A DNA stretch of 64,000 nucleotides from Paracoccus aerius. Lineage in GTDB: Bacteria > Pseudomonadota > Alphaproteobacteria > Rhodobacterales > Rhodobacteraceae. The translations under genes were made by a program, and so were the position numbers. The stretch spans positions 62,001 to 126,000 of the forward strand of contig NZ_BNCL01000003.1 in the NCBI RefSeq assembly GCF_014656455.1. The letters are read 5' to 3'. Positions 46,891 through 55,862 of this stretch are shown here, piece after piece. Within the stretch, counting starts at the first letter, position 1. Every line of letters starts with the position of its first letter. The notes under the pieces were generated by a model. The model saw only the letters and a list, made by a program, of their open reading frames with translations. It had not been told where the DNA came from and made no database searches.

Positions 46891-47322
46891 TCACAGGGCG
46901 CGGTCCAGCTTGGTCGTCAGGTGGATCAGGCTTTCCTGCGACCGGATGCCGTCAATGGCGCCGATCCGGTCCAGGGTCTCGTCCAGTTCGGCAGTCGATC
47001 CGCTGACGATCTGGACCAGCAGGTCGATCCGGCCGCTGGCGGTGTGGATGCGTTCGACCTGGGGCATGGATTTCAGCCGCGACAGGATGGCGGGCTGGCT
47101 GCGCTGCTCGATCACCAGCAGGACGGTGGCGCGGATGCGGCCCAGCCGCGCGGCATCGCCCAGGCGAAGCGTATATCCGGCGATGGCGCCCGAGGTTTCC
47201 AGCCGCTCCAGCCGCGCTTGCAGGGTCGACCGCGCGACCTTCAGCCGCCGGGCCAGAACGGCAATCGATGTGCGGGCGTCCTGGGACAGCAGCGCCACGA
47301 TGTTGCGATCCAGATCATCCAC
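46891..47322 (-). CDS. Lrp/AsnC family transcriptional regulator
   Basis: A 143-residue regulator with an N-terminal helix-turn-helix (LDRNIVALLSQDARTSIAVLARRLKVARSTLQARL) and a C-terminal RAM ligand domain (ATVLLVIEQRSQPAILSRLK, ASGRIDLLVQIVSGS). The amino acid effector is unknown. Divergent from a PLP decarboxylase gene with a structured operator between them, so a polyamine precursor such as ornithine or lysine is a reasonable candidate effector (inference). Confidence 0.9.
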   Translation of the reverse strand: MDDLDRNIVALLSQDARTSIAVLARRLKVARSTLQARLERLETSGAIAGYTLRLGDAARLGRIRATVLLVIEQRSQPAILSRLKSMPQVERIHTASGRIDLLVQIVSGSTAELDETLDRIGAIDGIRSQESLIHLTTKLDRAL

Positions 47323-47341
47323 CGGCCGTGGGCCCCTGCTT

Positions 47342-47366
47342 CGTCACATTGACGCAATCATCGTCA
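47342..47366. promoter_or_regulatory. Lrp-type operator array between the regulator and decarboxylase genes
   Basis: Three alternating half-sites: CGTCA (47342-47346), TGACG (47350-47354) and CGTCA (47362-47366). The first two form a 13-bp palindrome with spacer CAT, and the last two a 17-bp palindrome with an AT-rich 7-bp spacer. The outer copies are 20 bp apart, two helical turns, as Lrp octamers prefer. This lies within 50 bp of the regulator start. Confidence 0.5.
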
Positions 47367-47494
47367 TTCTAACCGGCCGAGCGCGCAAATCTACCCTTTT
47401 GGCTGGTGAAACCGGCACCCATACGCGCCACGCTGGAGGGAGGAGCGTCACCCTGTCGCCCCGCCTGCACGGAACGCGCGAAAGGATCCCGTCC

Positions 47495-48649
47495 ATGGAG
47501 CCAAAGAAGACCGTCTGGGACAACCCGGCCGAGATCATCCGCAATCTTCAGCCCGACCATCCGGTGATGGCCTTCGCCCCGACCGTCCTGCAGGACCGGG
47601 CGCGGCAGTTCCTGCAAGGCTTTCCCGGCCTTGTCACCTATGCCGTCAAGTCCAACCCGGACGAGGCCGTGATCCAGAACCTGGTGACCGCCGGGATCAA
47701 GGGCTTCGACCTGGCCTCGCCGTTCGAGATCGATCTGGTCGGCCGCCTGGCGCCGGGTGCCGCGCGCCATTACCACAATCCCGTCCGCTCGCCGCGCGAG
47801 ATCGCCCATGCCGTGCGCGAGGGCATCCTGGCCTGGTCCGTTGACAGCCGAAGCGAGCTGGACAAGCTGATCGCGCAGGTGCCCACACAGATGGACGGGA
47901 AGGGGGTCGAGATTTCGGCCCGGTTCAAGTTGCCGGTATCGGGTGCGGCCTATGACTTCGGCTCGAAGTTCGGGGCAACGCCGGACCTGGCGGCGGACCT
48001 GCTGCGCTTGGTGGCGGATCGGGGCTATGTCCCGTCGCTGACCTTTCACCCGGGCACCCAATGCGCCGACCCGGCCGCTTGGGCAAGCTATATCCGCATG
48101 GCCCGCAGGATCTGCGACATGTCGGGCGTCAAGGCACATCGGCTAAATGTGGGCGGCGGCTTCCCCTCGCACCGTGTCCTGGGGGGCAAGCCTGACCTGC
48201 AGGCGATCTTTACCGAAATCAGCCAAATGGTCGCGGAATGCTTTGGTGCGGACGCGCCCTTGCTGGTCTGCGAACCCGGGCGCGGCCTTTGCGCCGACGC
48301 CTATGCCCTTATCACACGGGTCAAGGCGGTCAGGGACGGGACTGATGTCTTCCTGAACGACGGCGTCTATGGCGGGCTGTCCGAACTTCCGGTCATCGGC
48401 AATCTCGACCGGATCGAGGTGCTGACCCCGCAGGGCAAGCCCCGCACTGGCGCCCGGATCGGCCGGGTGGTCTTCGGCCCGACCTGCGATTCGCTGGACC
48501 GCTTGCCGGGCGAGCTGGGCCTGCCGGACGACCTTGCCGAAGACGACTATGTCATCTTCCACGGCGCCGGGGCCTATTCCATGGTCACCAACACTCGATT
48601 CAACGGCTTTGGCGCGATGACCCGCGCCACGGTCATGGGCTTCGAATAA
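47495..48649 (+). CDS. Ornithine/lysine decarboxylase, PLP type III fold
   Basis: A 384-residue enzyme of the eukaryotic-type ODC / DAP decarboxylase fold. The PLP lysine is K52 in VTYAVKSNPDEAV. The glycine loop is NVGGGFPSH (218-226), the phosphate-binding motif CEPGRG (259-264), and the catalytic Cys-Asp CDSLD lies at 331-335 after GPT. This matches ornithine or bifunctional lysine/ornithine decarboxylases, giving putrescine (and cadaverine). Specificity depends on small specificity-helix changes I cannot judge. The ATG at 47495 has AAAGGATCC upstream. It is divergent from an Lrp regulator. Confidence 0.9.
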   Translation: MEPKKTVWDNPAEIIRNLQPDHPVMAFAPTVLQDRARQFLQGFPGLVTYAVKSNPDEAVIQNLVTAGIKGFDLASPFEIDLVGRLAPGAARHYHNPVRSPREIAHAVREGILAWSVDSRSELDKLIAQVPTQMDGKGVEISARFKLPVSGAAYDFGSKFGATPDLAADLLRLVADRGYVPSLTFHPGTQCADPAAWASYIRMARRICDMSGVKAHRLNVGGGFPSHRVLGGKPDLQAIFTEISQMVAECFGADAPLLVCEPGRGLCADAYALITRVKAVRDGTDVFLNDGVYGGLSELPVIGNLDRIEVLTPQGKPRTGARIGRVVFGPTCDSLDRLPGELGLPDDLAEDDYVIFHGAGAYSMVTNTRFNGFGAMTRATVMGFE

Positions 48650-48663
48650 CCTTTTTACCTTGG

Positions 48664-48704
48664 CTCAAATATCCCAGGGGGGTCTGGGGGACGTGAAGTC
48701 CCCC
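48664..48704 (+). repeat. G-rich intergenic repeat with hairpin, copy 2
   Basis: CAAATATCCCAGGGGGGTCTGGGGG followed by a perfect 7-bp hairpin (GGGGGAC 48686-48692, loop GTGAA, GTCCCCC 48698-48704). It fills the 57-bp gap between the convergent decarboxylase and metF genes, a terminator position. Related in sequence and layout to the copies at 5.5 and 57.1 kb. Confidence 0.75.
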
Positions 48705-48706
48705 GG

Positions 48707-49579
48707 TCACGCCACCGCGCCCAGATCGCGCAACGGCTCGACCCCAAGCGCCCCGCAGACCGCCAGCGTCAGGTCCGGCCGGTTCAGCGTATAGAAATGC
48801 AGCCGGTCCACGCCGCCGTCCAGCAAGTCCCGGCACAGCTTGACGCAGGCCTGTTCCGACAAGGCGCGTTCCGCCGCGGGGCCTTGGGCGGCAGCCTTTG
48901 AAAACGCCTCTTCCGCCCAGGCCGGCACGCTGGTGCCGCAGGTCGCGGCAAAGCGTTTTGCCCCCGCCCAGCCCTGGATCGGCAAAATGCCGGGGATGAT
49001 CGGCGCGTCGATGCCCGCCGCCGCGCATTTGTCGCGGAAGCGGAAGAAGGTGTCGGCGTCAAAGAAGAACTGCGTGATCGCGCTTGTCGCGCCCGCATCC
49101 ACCTTGCGCTTCAGCCAGGCCACGTCGGCATCCGTGCCGCTGCTGTCCGGATGCGGCTCGGGGTATGCGCCGACGCGGATCGTCATGTCGCCGCGCGCAG
49201 CGATCGCCTCGATCAACTCGACCGTATTGGAAAAGCCTTCGGGATGAGGGGTAAAGCGGTCCTGGCCCTTGGGCGCGTCGCCACGCAGGGCCACGATCTC
49301 TCGGATCCCGGCATCGGCATAGGCTTGCACGATCTCCATCGTCTCGGCCCGCGTGGCCTCGACGCAGGTCAGGTGGGCGGCAACCGGGATGCCGTAATGG
49401 CGGTGGATGGTCGTCACCGCCTCATGCGTCAGCTTGCGGGTCGTGCCGCCCGCGCCATAGGTGACGGATACGAAATCCGGGGCCAGCGGCGCCAGGGCCC
49501 GTGCCGTTTCCCACAACCGGAAGGACGCATCCAGCGTCTTCGGCGGAAAGAACTCGAAACTGATCTGCGGGCGGGACAT
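48707..49579 (-). CDS. metF: 5,10-methylenetetrahydrofolate reductase
   Basis: A 290-residue FAD enzyme that reduces methylene-THF to methyl-THF, the methyl donor for methionine. It has the FEFFPPKT start, VTYGAGGTTR, LTCVEATRAE, LRGDAPKGQ and ITQFFFDADTFFRF motifs of MetF. The ATG at 49579 (MSRPQISFEFF) has AAAGGA upstream; an upstream in-frame ATG at 49612 would extend it 11 residues. It is divergent from a MetR-type regulator with paired MetR-like boxes between them. Confidence 0.95.
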   Translation of the reverse strand: MSRPQISFEFFPPKTLDASFRLWETARALAPLAPDFVSVTYGAGGTTRKLTHEAVTTIHRHYGIPVAAHLTCVEATRAETMEIVQAYADAGIREIVALRGDAPKGQDRFTPHPEGFSNTVELIEAIAARGDMTIRVGAYPEPHPDSSGTDADVAWLKRKVDAGATSAITQFFFDADTFFRFRDKCAAAGIDAPIIPGILPIQGWAGAKRFAATCGTSVPAWAEEAFSKAAAQGPAAERALSEQACVKLCRDLLDGGVDRLHFYTLNRPDLTLAVCGALGVEPLRDLGAVA

Positions 49580-49623
49580 GGCGATTCCTTTGGCTTTGGG
49601 CGCTTGTGCCATGCGGCATTGCG

Positions 49624-49667
49624 TGAGACAAATTCATAATCCTCAAGATCAACATGAGTCCTGCTCA
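49624..49667. promoter_or_regulatory. Two MetR-like boxes between metF and metR
   Basis: TGAG-N5-TTCA (49624-49636) and TGAG-N5-CTCA (49655-49667), the latter a perfect inverted repeat. Both fit the MetR consensus TGAA-N5-TTCA with one or two changes. They lie 31 bp apart, three helical turns, in the gap of about 90 bp between divergent metF and metR. Confidence 0.6.
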
Positions 49668-49669
49668 CC

Positions 49670-50584
49670 ATGCATCTGGAACTGCGCCACCTGCGCACCG
49701 TCCGCGCCATCCATGAACAAGGCGGCCTGGCCCGCGCGGCCGAGGTCCTGAACATCACGCAGTCGGCCTTGTCCCATCAGGTCAAGGCATTGGAGGAACA
49801 GGCGGGCGTCGATCTGTTCGTCCGCCGCGCCAAGCCCATGCGCCTGTCGCCCGCCGGGATGCGGCTGCTGCGCCTGGCCGAACAGGTGCTGCCCCTGGTC
49901 GCCGCCACCGAGGCCGAGTTCAAGGGCGTCGAGGCAGGCCGCATCGGGCGGCTGCACATCGCCATGGAGTGCCATGCCTGCTTCGACTGGCTGCTGCCGG
50001 TGCTGGACATCTTCCGCCGGACCTGGCCCGAGGTGGACCTGGACATCCGCCAGCGGCTGGCCTTCGGCGCCTTGCCCGCCCTGGCCCGGCAAGAGGTGGA
50101 CCTGGTCATCTCGTCGGACCCCGAGGAGATGGCGGGCATCGCCTATCAGCCGCTGTTCGACTATTCCCCCACGCTCGTGGTGCCCGCGGAACACCCGCTG
50201 GTCGCAAAAGGCTATGCCGACCCTGCCGACCTGGCGGGGGAGACGCTGATCACCTATCCGATGGACCGGGCGCGGCTGGATGTCTTCAGCCAGTTCCTGA
50301 CCCCCGCCGGGATTGAGCCCGCCCAGCAGCGCACCGTGGAACTGACCGCCGTGTCGCTGATGCTGGTCGCCTCGGGTCGCGGGGTGGCAGTGATGCCCGA
50401 CTGGGTGCTGCGCCGCGAATCCGCCAATGCGGAAATCGCCATGCTGCCGCTGACGCGCACCGGCATCATCCGGCGCCTTTACGCCGCCGTGCGCCAGGAC
50501 GACCTGAACCAGCCCTACATGGCCCATGTCCTGCGCCTGTCGCGCACCGAACCGTTGCGGATGCTGCGGGGCGCCGCCGCCTGA
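49670..50584 (+). CDS. metR: MetR-type LysR transcriptional regulator
   Basis: A 304-residue LysR regulator: winged helix (HLRTVRAIHEQGGLARAAEVLNITQSALSHQVKALE) then the co-inducer domain. ECHACFDWLLP in the effector domain is a MetR hallmark, and DYSPTLVVPAEHPL also matches. MetR senses homocysteine and activates met genes. The divergent position beside metF and the flanking boxes support this identity and autoregulation. Confidence 0.9.
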   Translation: MHLELRHLRTVRAIHEQGGLARAAEVLNITQSALSHQVKALEEQAGVDLFVRRAKPMRLSPAGMRLLRLAEQVLPLVAATEAEFKGVEAGRIGRLHIAMECHACFDWLLPVLDIFRRTWPEVDLDIRQRLAFGALPALARQEVDLVISSDPEEMAGIAYQPLFDYSPTLVVPAEHPLVAKGYADPADLAGETLITYPMDRARLDVFSQFLTPAGIEPAQQRTVELTAVSLMLVASGRGVAVMPDWVLRRESANAEIAMLPLTRTGIIRRLYAAVRQDDLNQPYMAHVLRLSRTEPLRMLRGAAA

Positions 50585-50653
50585 AGCCCTTGCGCTTCAC
50601 ATTCCCCGCGCTTGCCCCTATGACGCCTGCAACCCCATGTCCCGAGGTATGTG

Positions 50654-51442
50654 ATGGCAAGCGCCAATCTGAACGTCATGATCAAGGCCGCCCGCAAGGC
50701 CGGGCGCAGCCTTGTCAAGGATTTCCGCGAGGTCGAGAACCTTCAGGTCAGCGTCAAGGGCGCGGGCGACTTCGTCACCAAGGCCGACCAGGAGGCCGAG
50801 CGGATCATCAAGGAGGAACTGCGCGGCGCGCGTCCCAACTATGGCTGGCTGGGCGAGGAAACCGGCGAGGATGCGGGCGAGGATCCCACCCGCCGCTGGA
50901 TCGTCGATCCTCTGGACGGCACCACCAACTTCCTGCACGGCCTGCCCCATTGGGCCGTCAGCATCGCCCTGGAGCACAAGGGCGAGATCGTCGCCGCCGT
51001 GATCTTCGACGCCGCCAAGGATGAATTGTTCGTGGCCGAAAAGGGCGGCGGCGCCTTCATGAACGACCAGCGGCTGCGCGTGTCCGGCCGTCGCCGGATG
51101 GAGGAGTCGCTGTTCGCCACCGGCATTCCCTTTGCCGGCAACGGCCCGCTGCCTGCCGCGCTGCAGGATCTGGCGCGCCTGATGCCGCTGACAGCCGGGG
51201 TGCGCCGGCTGGGCGCGGCCGCGCTTGACCTGGCCTATGTGGCGGCGGGCCGGTACGACGGATACTGGGAACGCGGCAACAAGCCTTGGGACGTGGCTGC
51301 AGGCATCCTGCTGGTGCGCGAGGCAGGCGGCTTCGTGGAAGGCATCCGCGACGGCGACGATCCGCTGGAATCGGGCCGCCTGATCGCCGCCAACCCGCAG
51401 ATCTTCGAGCCGCTGGCCAAGGTCATCCGCAGCCGCGACTGA
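50654..51442 (+). CDS. Inositol monophosphatase family protein (SuhB-like)
   Basis: A 262-residue Mg-dependent phosphatase. GEETGEDAGEDPTRRWIVDPLDGTTNFLHG contains the first metal-binding Glu and the DPLDGT motif; WDVAAGILLVREAGG holds the second Asp. It hydrolyses myo-inositol phosphates or acts on related sugar phosphates, or like SuhB influences RNA processing. ATG at 50654, with a GTG one codon upstream. The EamA exporter follows. Confidence 0.93.
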   Translation: MASANLNVMIKAARKAGRSLVKDFREVENLQVSVKGAGDFVTKADQEAERIIKEELRGARPNYGWLGEETGEDAGEDPTRRWIVDPLDGTTNFLHGLPHWAVSIALEHKGEIVAAVIFDAAKDELFVAEKGGGAFMNDQRLRVSGRRRMEESLFATGIPFAGNGPLPAALQDLARLMPLTAGVRRLGAAALDLAYVAAGRYDGYWERGNKPWDVAAGILLVREAGGFVEGIRDGDDPLESGRLIAANPQIFEPLAKVIRSRD

Positions 51443-51518
51443 CTTGCATCATCTGCAAGGCCGGTCTTGACCTTGCGGCAGCGGGGGCGCATGGCGGTTG
51501 TCGATCCGGGGACATGCC

Positions 51519-52472
51519 ATGCCACACCAGAAGACCAGCCTGCCTTGCGCCGTCTCGGCTGCGGCCGCATCGGCCGCGCCGCCGATCCCGTCCGCCCTGG
51601 GCGGAAGTCCCGACCGGACCGGGCTTGCGATCCTTCTGATGTGCGCGACCAGCCTGATCTTCGCCGGTCAGGACGCGTTTTCGCGCATCCTCGGGTCCGA
51701 ATATCCGCCGCTGCTGATCGTCATGATCCGATATTGGGTCTTCGGGGTCTTCGTGATCGCCATGGTCTCGCGCCAGCCGGGCGGACTGCGCAGGGCGATC
51801 CGCACAAGGCGCCCCAAAACGCAAATCCTGCGCGGCGCCCTTCTGGTGATCGAGACCACCATCATGATCGAGGCCTTCGTGCGCCTCGGCCTGGTCGGCA
51901 CCCATGCGATCTTCACGGCTTATCCGCTGCTGGTCGCGGCGCTTTCAGGCCCGATCCTGGGAGAGCGGGTCGGCTGGCGCCGGTGGACCGCGATCGGCGT
52001 GGGCTTCGCGGGCATCCTCATCATCCTGCAGCCGGGCAGCACGGCGTTGAACCCGGGCGCGCTGCTGGCCTTCGCCGCGGCGTTGATGTTCGCGGTCTAC
52101 GGCTTGCTGACGCGGCACGTGGCGCGCGACGACCCTGCGCAGGTCAGCTTTTTCTGGACCGGCATCGCTGGGGCCGTCACTGGCACGATCCTGGGAATCT
52201 GGCATTGGGAATGGCTGGCGCCGACGGACTGGATCTGGCTGGGGATCCTTTGCGCCCTTGGCACCCTGTCCCACTACCTGCTGATCCGCGCCTATGAACT
52301 GGCCGAGGCTTCGGCCCTGCAACCCTTCGCCTATACGCAACTGGTCTGGGTCAGCGTGATCGGCGTCCTGGTCTTTGGTGAAGTGCTGCACATGAACGTG
52401 GTGATCGGCGCGGTCATCGTGGTCGGGGCCGGGCTGTTTACCCTGTGGCGCGCAAGGGTCAAAGCCGCGTAG
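51519..52472 (+). CDS. EamA/DMT family transporter
   Basis: A 317-residue transporter with ten predicted helices in two EamA repeats (AILLMCATSLIFAGQDAFSRI; GALLAFAAALMFAVYGLLTRH). The N-terminal 30 residues are an alanine- and proline-rich tail. The frame stays open to 51498, where a TTG could start it; the ATG at 51519 has CCGGGGA upstream. The substrate is unknown. Confidence 0.88.
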   Translation: MPHQKTSLPCAVSAAAASAAPPIPSALGGSPDRTGLAILLMCATSLIFAGQDAFSRILGSEYPPLLIVMIRYWVFGVFVIAMVSRQPGGLRRAIRTRRPKTQILRGALLVIETTIMIEAFVRLGLVGTHAIFTAYPLLVAALSGPILGERVGWRRWTAIGVGFAGILIILQPGSTALNPGALLAFAAALMFAVYGLLTRHVARDDPAQVSFFWTGIAGAVTGTILGIWHWEWLAPTDWIWLGILCALGTLSHYLLIRAYELAEASALQPFAYTQLVWVSVIGVLVFGEVLHMNVVIGAVIVVGAGLFTLWRARVKAA

Positions 52473-52493
52473 CGTGCGTGCAATCACCTACGC

Positions 52494-54548
52494 TTACCGG
52501 GCCGATGCCTCGATCGAGGTTGGCTGCCAGCCCTCGGGCAGCCTTGGCCCGATGAAGGGCTTGCCCGCCGGACGGGCCGACAAGGCCAGCGTCAACCGCG
52601 CCACCGGGGGCGGCATCAGTCCGCCGCCGGTCAGGTCCCATGTGGGGACGATTGGCGCGGGATGGCCCAGGATGCGGGCGCGATAGACGGGCATCGCCTC
52701 GGTCACGCGCATGACATAGTTGCGGGTTTCGTCAAAGGGGATCAGTTCGACCCATTCGACCGGGTCCATGTCCCGGCGCAGGTCGCCGAAGTCGCGCAGC
52801 CAGCGGGCGGGACGCCCCGGCCCCGCATTGTAGCCCGAGGCGATCAGCGCCGTCGACGCCCCGAAGCGGTCGCGCAGCCCCGCCAGATAAGCCGCCCCCA
52901 ATCGTGCGTTATAGGCTCCGTCCTGGGTCAGCCGGGCCACGTCATAAGGTTCGCGGATCCTGCGGGCCATTTCCTCGGCCGTGCCGGGCATCACCTGCAT
53001 CAGGCCACGTGCGCCGACCGGGCTGCGGGCGGCCGGATTGAACTCGGATTCCTGGCGCGCGATGGACAGCACCAACTCGGCCGGCACGCCGAAGTCGCTG
53101 TCGTGAAGCCCGGTCAGGGGAAAATGCGCGCCCGGATGGATCACGCCCTTGTCGGCGGCGCGCTTGGACAGGCGCAGGCTGTGCCAGGGCATCCCGGCCT
53201 CGGCCATCAGGCGGGCCATGCGCAGCGTGTCCTGCGGGTCGGCGGTTTCCGACAGGTGCAGGAAGAACCGCTGCGCCTCGTCCGCCCGCCCGGTCGCCAG
53301 CAGCCACAGTCCCGCCTGGAAGACGGTGCTGTTGCCCAAGGCCGCGCCGCGCCAGTCGGGCAGGGGGCCGGGGGCGGCGTAATCGGCGGGCATGGTCGCG
53401 CCGATCCGTTCGGCGGCAAGCTGGCCGTAATAGGTGCCGGGCATGGCGGCCGCTTGGGCATAGGCAGCATCCGCCGCCGCCTGGTCGCCAAGCGCCCCAT
53501 GCGCGCGGCCCTGCCAATAGAAGGCACGAGACCGGCTGATCTGGCTGCCCACCACGGTTTCCAGATGCAGGAAATGCGCAAGCGCCCGATCCGCCGCGCC
53601 CTGCTTCAGCGCGGCAAAGCCCGCCAGCCATTCCAGATCCGCGTAATGGCGGTTGTCCGGCGGCAGGAAATGCGGCCGGGCCAAAGCCTCGGCCCGGGCC
53701 CAGTCACCGTTGCGCATCGCAAGGCGGGCGTAATCTACCCGCATCTGCGCCCAGGCGGCAGGATCGCGCAAAGCCTCGGCACTGGTGGATGCCTCCAGCA
53801 TCAGCGCCTGCGCGCCATCGTGCTGCTTGGCGCGGACCCGCCACAGATAGCGGTCCATTGTCAGGCCGGGATCGGCCCGGGCGGGCTCGGGCAGGGCCAG
53901 GATCAGGTCGTCCACGCCCGCGCGGCCCGCCTGCAACGCAATCCGCGCGGCCAGAAGGGGACGGTCCGGTTCCGGCAGGCGCGGCAGCAGGCGTTCGGCC
54001 TGCGCCCATTCCTGCCGGTCCAGCATCGCGACGGCACGCGCGGTCATCAGGGGCGCCAGTTCGTCCTCGTGCGCGGCCAGGAAGGCGGTCTCCTCGGGCG
54101 CGGTCAGGGGCACGGTGGTCCAGAAGCGGGCGCGTTCGGCCACGGCTGCCTGCGGGTCCAGCGTGGCGAGGTAGCCGTTCTCCGCCGCCAGCGTGTCCGG
54201 AAGGCGGTTCCCCAACCAGTCGCGGATGTCCTGCGGTGGCAGGTCGGGGCGCAGCTTGGCGTCCCCCCGTTCCCGCAGCAGCGCCAGCCCTGGCCAGTCG
54301 CCATAGGCGCGGACGAAATCGATGTAATCGCCGATCTGCCCGTGACCCGCGCGCATCGCCTGCCAGCCCACCAGGGCCTCGGCCATCGGTCCCGAGCGCC
54401 GCGCCGCGTCGCGGGCCGTCACCCAGTCGCGCGCATCCGCCGCCGACAAGGCAAGCGCCATCGCCCCCGCATCCTCGGCCCGGGCGGGGGCAAGGGTGGC
54501 AAGGACCAGAAGCCCGGCTGCAATCATGTCGCGCAGAAGTCGCATCAC
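52494..54548 (-). CDS. Soluble lytic murein transglycosylase (Slt70-like)
   Basis: A 684-residue periplasmic enzyme that cleaves peptidoglycan to anhydromuropeptides. A signal peptide (RDMIAAGLLVLATLAPARA) is followed by a long alpha-superhelical domain and a C-terminal SLT domain. ARQESEFNP contains the catalytic Glu, and GLMQVMPGTA and NYVMRVTEAMPVYRARI are family motifs. Start is one of two ATG codons at 54548 and 54545. It is divergent from dapA across 106 bp. Confidence 0.93.
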   Translation of the reverse strand: MMRLLRDMIAAGLLVLATLAPARAEDAGAMALALSAADARDWVTARDAARRSGPMAEALVGWQAMRAGHGQIGDYIDFVRAYGDWPGLALLRERGDAKLRPDLPPQDIRDWLGNRLPDTLAAENGYLATLDPQAAVAERARFWTTVPLTAPEETAFLAAHEDELAPLMTARAVAMLDRQEWAQAERLLPRLPEPDRPLLAARIALQAGRAGVDDLILALPEPARADPGLTMDRYLWRVRAKQHDGAQALMLEASTSAEALRDPAAWAQMRVDYARLAMRNGDWARAEALARPHFLPPDNRHYADLEWLAGFAALKQGAADRALAHFLHLETVVGSQISRSRAFYWQGRAHGALGDQAAADAAYAQAAAMPGTYYGQLAAERIGATMPADYAAPGPLPDWRGAALGNSTVFQAGLWLLATGRADEAQRFFLHLSETADPQDTLRMARLMAEAGMPWHSLRLSKRAADKGVIHPGAHFPLTGLHDSDFGVPAELVLSIARQESEFNPAARSPVGARGLMQVMPGTAEEMARRIREPYDVARLTQDGAYNARLGAAYLAGLRDRFGASTALIASGYNAGPGRPARWLRDFGDLRRDMDPVEWVELIPFDETRNYVMRVTEAMPVYRARILGHPAPIVPTWDLTGGGLMPPPVARLTLALSARPAGKPFIGPRLPEGWQPTSIEASAR

Positions 54549-54654
54549 CCGCCTTGTGTCGCCGCCCCATGCGCCCGACGCAATTCACAACCTTGGCAAG
54601 TTCCGCCCGCCCCGTTAATCAGGCCGGCAAACCAAACCTGCAAGGAAGCGTGTC

Positions 54655-55530
54655 ATGTTCAAGGGATCCCTGCCCGCACTGGTCACGCCGTTCACCCCGG
54701 ACGGCGAACTGGATCTGGACACGCTGAAGAAGCTGGTCGACTGGCACATCGACCAAGGCAGCCACGGCCTTGTCCCCGTGGGCACCACCGGCGAAAGCCC
54801 GACCCTGACCCATGACGAACACCGCCTGGTGATCGAGGAGGTCGTGCGCGCCGTGAATGGCCGCATCCCGGTGATCGCCGGCGCCGGGTCGAACAGCACG
54901 CGCGAAGGCATCGGCCTGGTGCGGCACGCGGCCGAGGTCGGCGCCGACGCTGCCCTTGTCGTCACGCCCTATTACAACAAGCCCACCCAGGCGGGTCTGA
55001 TCGCCCATTTCACCGCCCTGGCCGAGGCATCCGACCTGCCGATCATCATCTACAACATTCCCGGCCGGTCCGTGGTGGACATGACGCCCGAAACCATGGG
55101 CGAACTGGCCAAGCTGCCCACCATCATCGGCGTCAAGGACGCCACCGGCAAGCTGGAGCGTGTGAGCCAGCAGCGCATGACCTGCGGCACCGATTTCGTG
55201 CAACTGTCTGGCGAGGATGGCACCGCCCTTGGCTTCAACGCCCATGGCGGCGTGGGCTGCATCAGCGTGACGGCCAATGTCGCGCCGAAGCTGTGTGCCG
55301 AATTCCAAGAGGCGACGCTGGCGGGCGATTACGCCAAGGCTCTGGAATACCAGGATCGGCTGATGCCGCTGCACATCGCCATCTTCCTGGAACCGGGGCT
55401 GGTCGGCGCGAAATACGCGATGTCTCGCCTGGGCCTTTGCGACGAACGGGTGCGCCTGCCGCTGGTGGGGCTGACCGATCCGGTGAAGCGCCAGATTGAC
55501 GCGGCGCTGGAGCACGCGGGCCTGATCTGA
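54655..55530 (+). CDS. dapA: 4-hydroxy-tetrahydrodipicolinate synthase
   Basis: A 291-residue TIM-barrel aldolase that joins pyruvate and aspartate semialdehyde, the first committed step to diaminopimelate and lysine. VGTTGESPT carries T44 and T45, YYNKPTQAG the conserved Tyr region, YNIPGRS and IGVKDATG the Schiff-base lysine. AAGGAAGCGTGTC precedes the ATG. It uses the same substrate, aspartate semialdehyde, as the carboxyspermidine dehydrogenase at 10.7 kb. Confidence 0.96.
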   Translation: MFKGSLPALVTPFTPDGELDLDTLKKLVDWHIDQGSHGLVPVGTTGESPTLTHDEHRLVIEEVVRAVNGRIPVIAGAGSNSTREGIGLVRHAAEVGADAALVVTPYYNKPTQAGLIAHFTALAEASDLPIIIYNIPGRSVVDMTPETMGELAKLPTIIGVKDATGKLERVSQQRMTCGTDFVQLSGEDGTALGFNAHGGVGCISVTANVAPKLCAEFQEATLAGDYAKALEYQDRLMPLHIAIFLEPGLVGAKYAMSRLGLCDERVRLPLVGLTDPVKRQIDAALEHAGLI

Positions 55531-55655
55531 CGGTCACGCCGGCAGGCCAGGGCAGGGCAGAGAGGCGGGCGCGGCGGAAAACTGCGACAGATTCTCACGG
55601 TCGTCTTTTCAAGCGGTCCCTTGCGCCCCATATTGGGGATGAGGAGACGATCGCC

Positions 55656-55829
55656 ATGCCCCTGCCGCATTTCCTGTTCCTGATCGCCGCAGTTATCCTG
55701 GTCGCTGCCCTGACACTGTGGGCATCCTTCACTGCGGGTGTTCCGCTGGTGGCGCTGGCGCTTATCGCGCTGTCCGGGGCGGTGCTGGTGCATCTGGCGC
55801 AGGGCGACAGGCACGACCACGACGCCTGA
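55656..55829 (+). CDS. Small membrane protein (57 residues)
   Basis: A 57-residue reading frame with GAGGAGA before its ATG. It has two hydrophobic segments (FLFLIAAVILVAALTLWA and VPLVALALIALSGAVLVHLA) separated by FTAG and ends in the charged tail QGDRHDHDA. No family is recognised. The good ribosome site and membrane pattern support expression. It lies between dapA and the convergent HNH gene. Confidence 0.55.
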   Translation: MPLPHFLFLIAAVILVAALTLWASFTAGVPLVALALIALSGAVLVHLAQGDRHDHDA

Positions 55830-55862
55830 GGCGTCAGCCAGACCCTGGGGCGAGGCGACTGG

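Noticed and set aside
49580..49669. SAM or SAH riboswitch upstream of metF
   Set aside because: The gap is only 90 bp, contains MetR-like boxes, and I see no riboswitch core helices.
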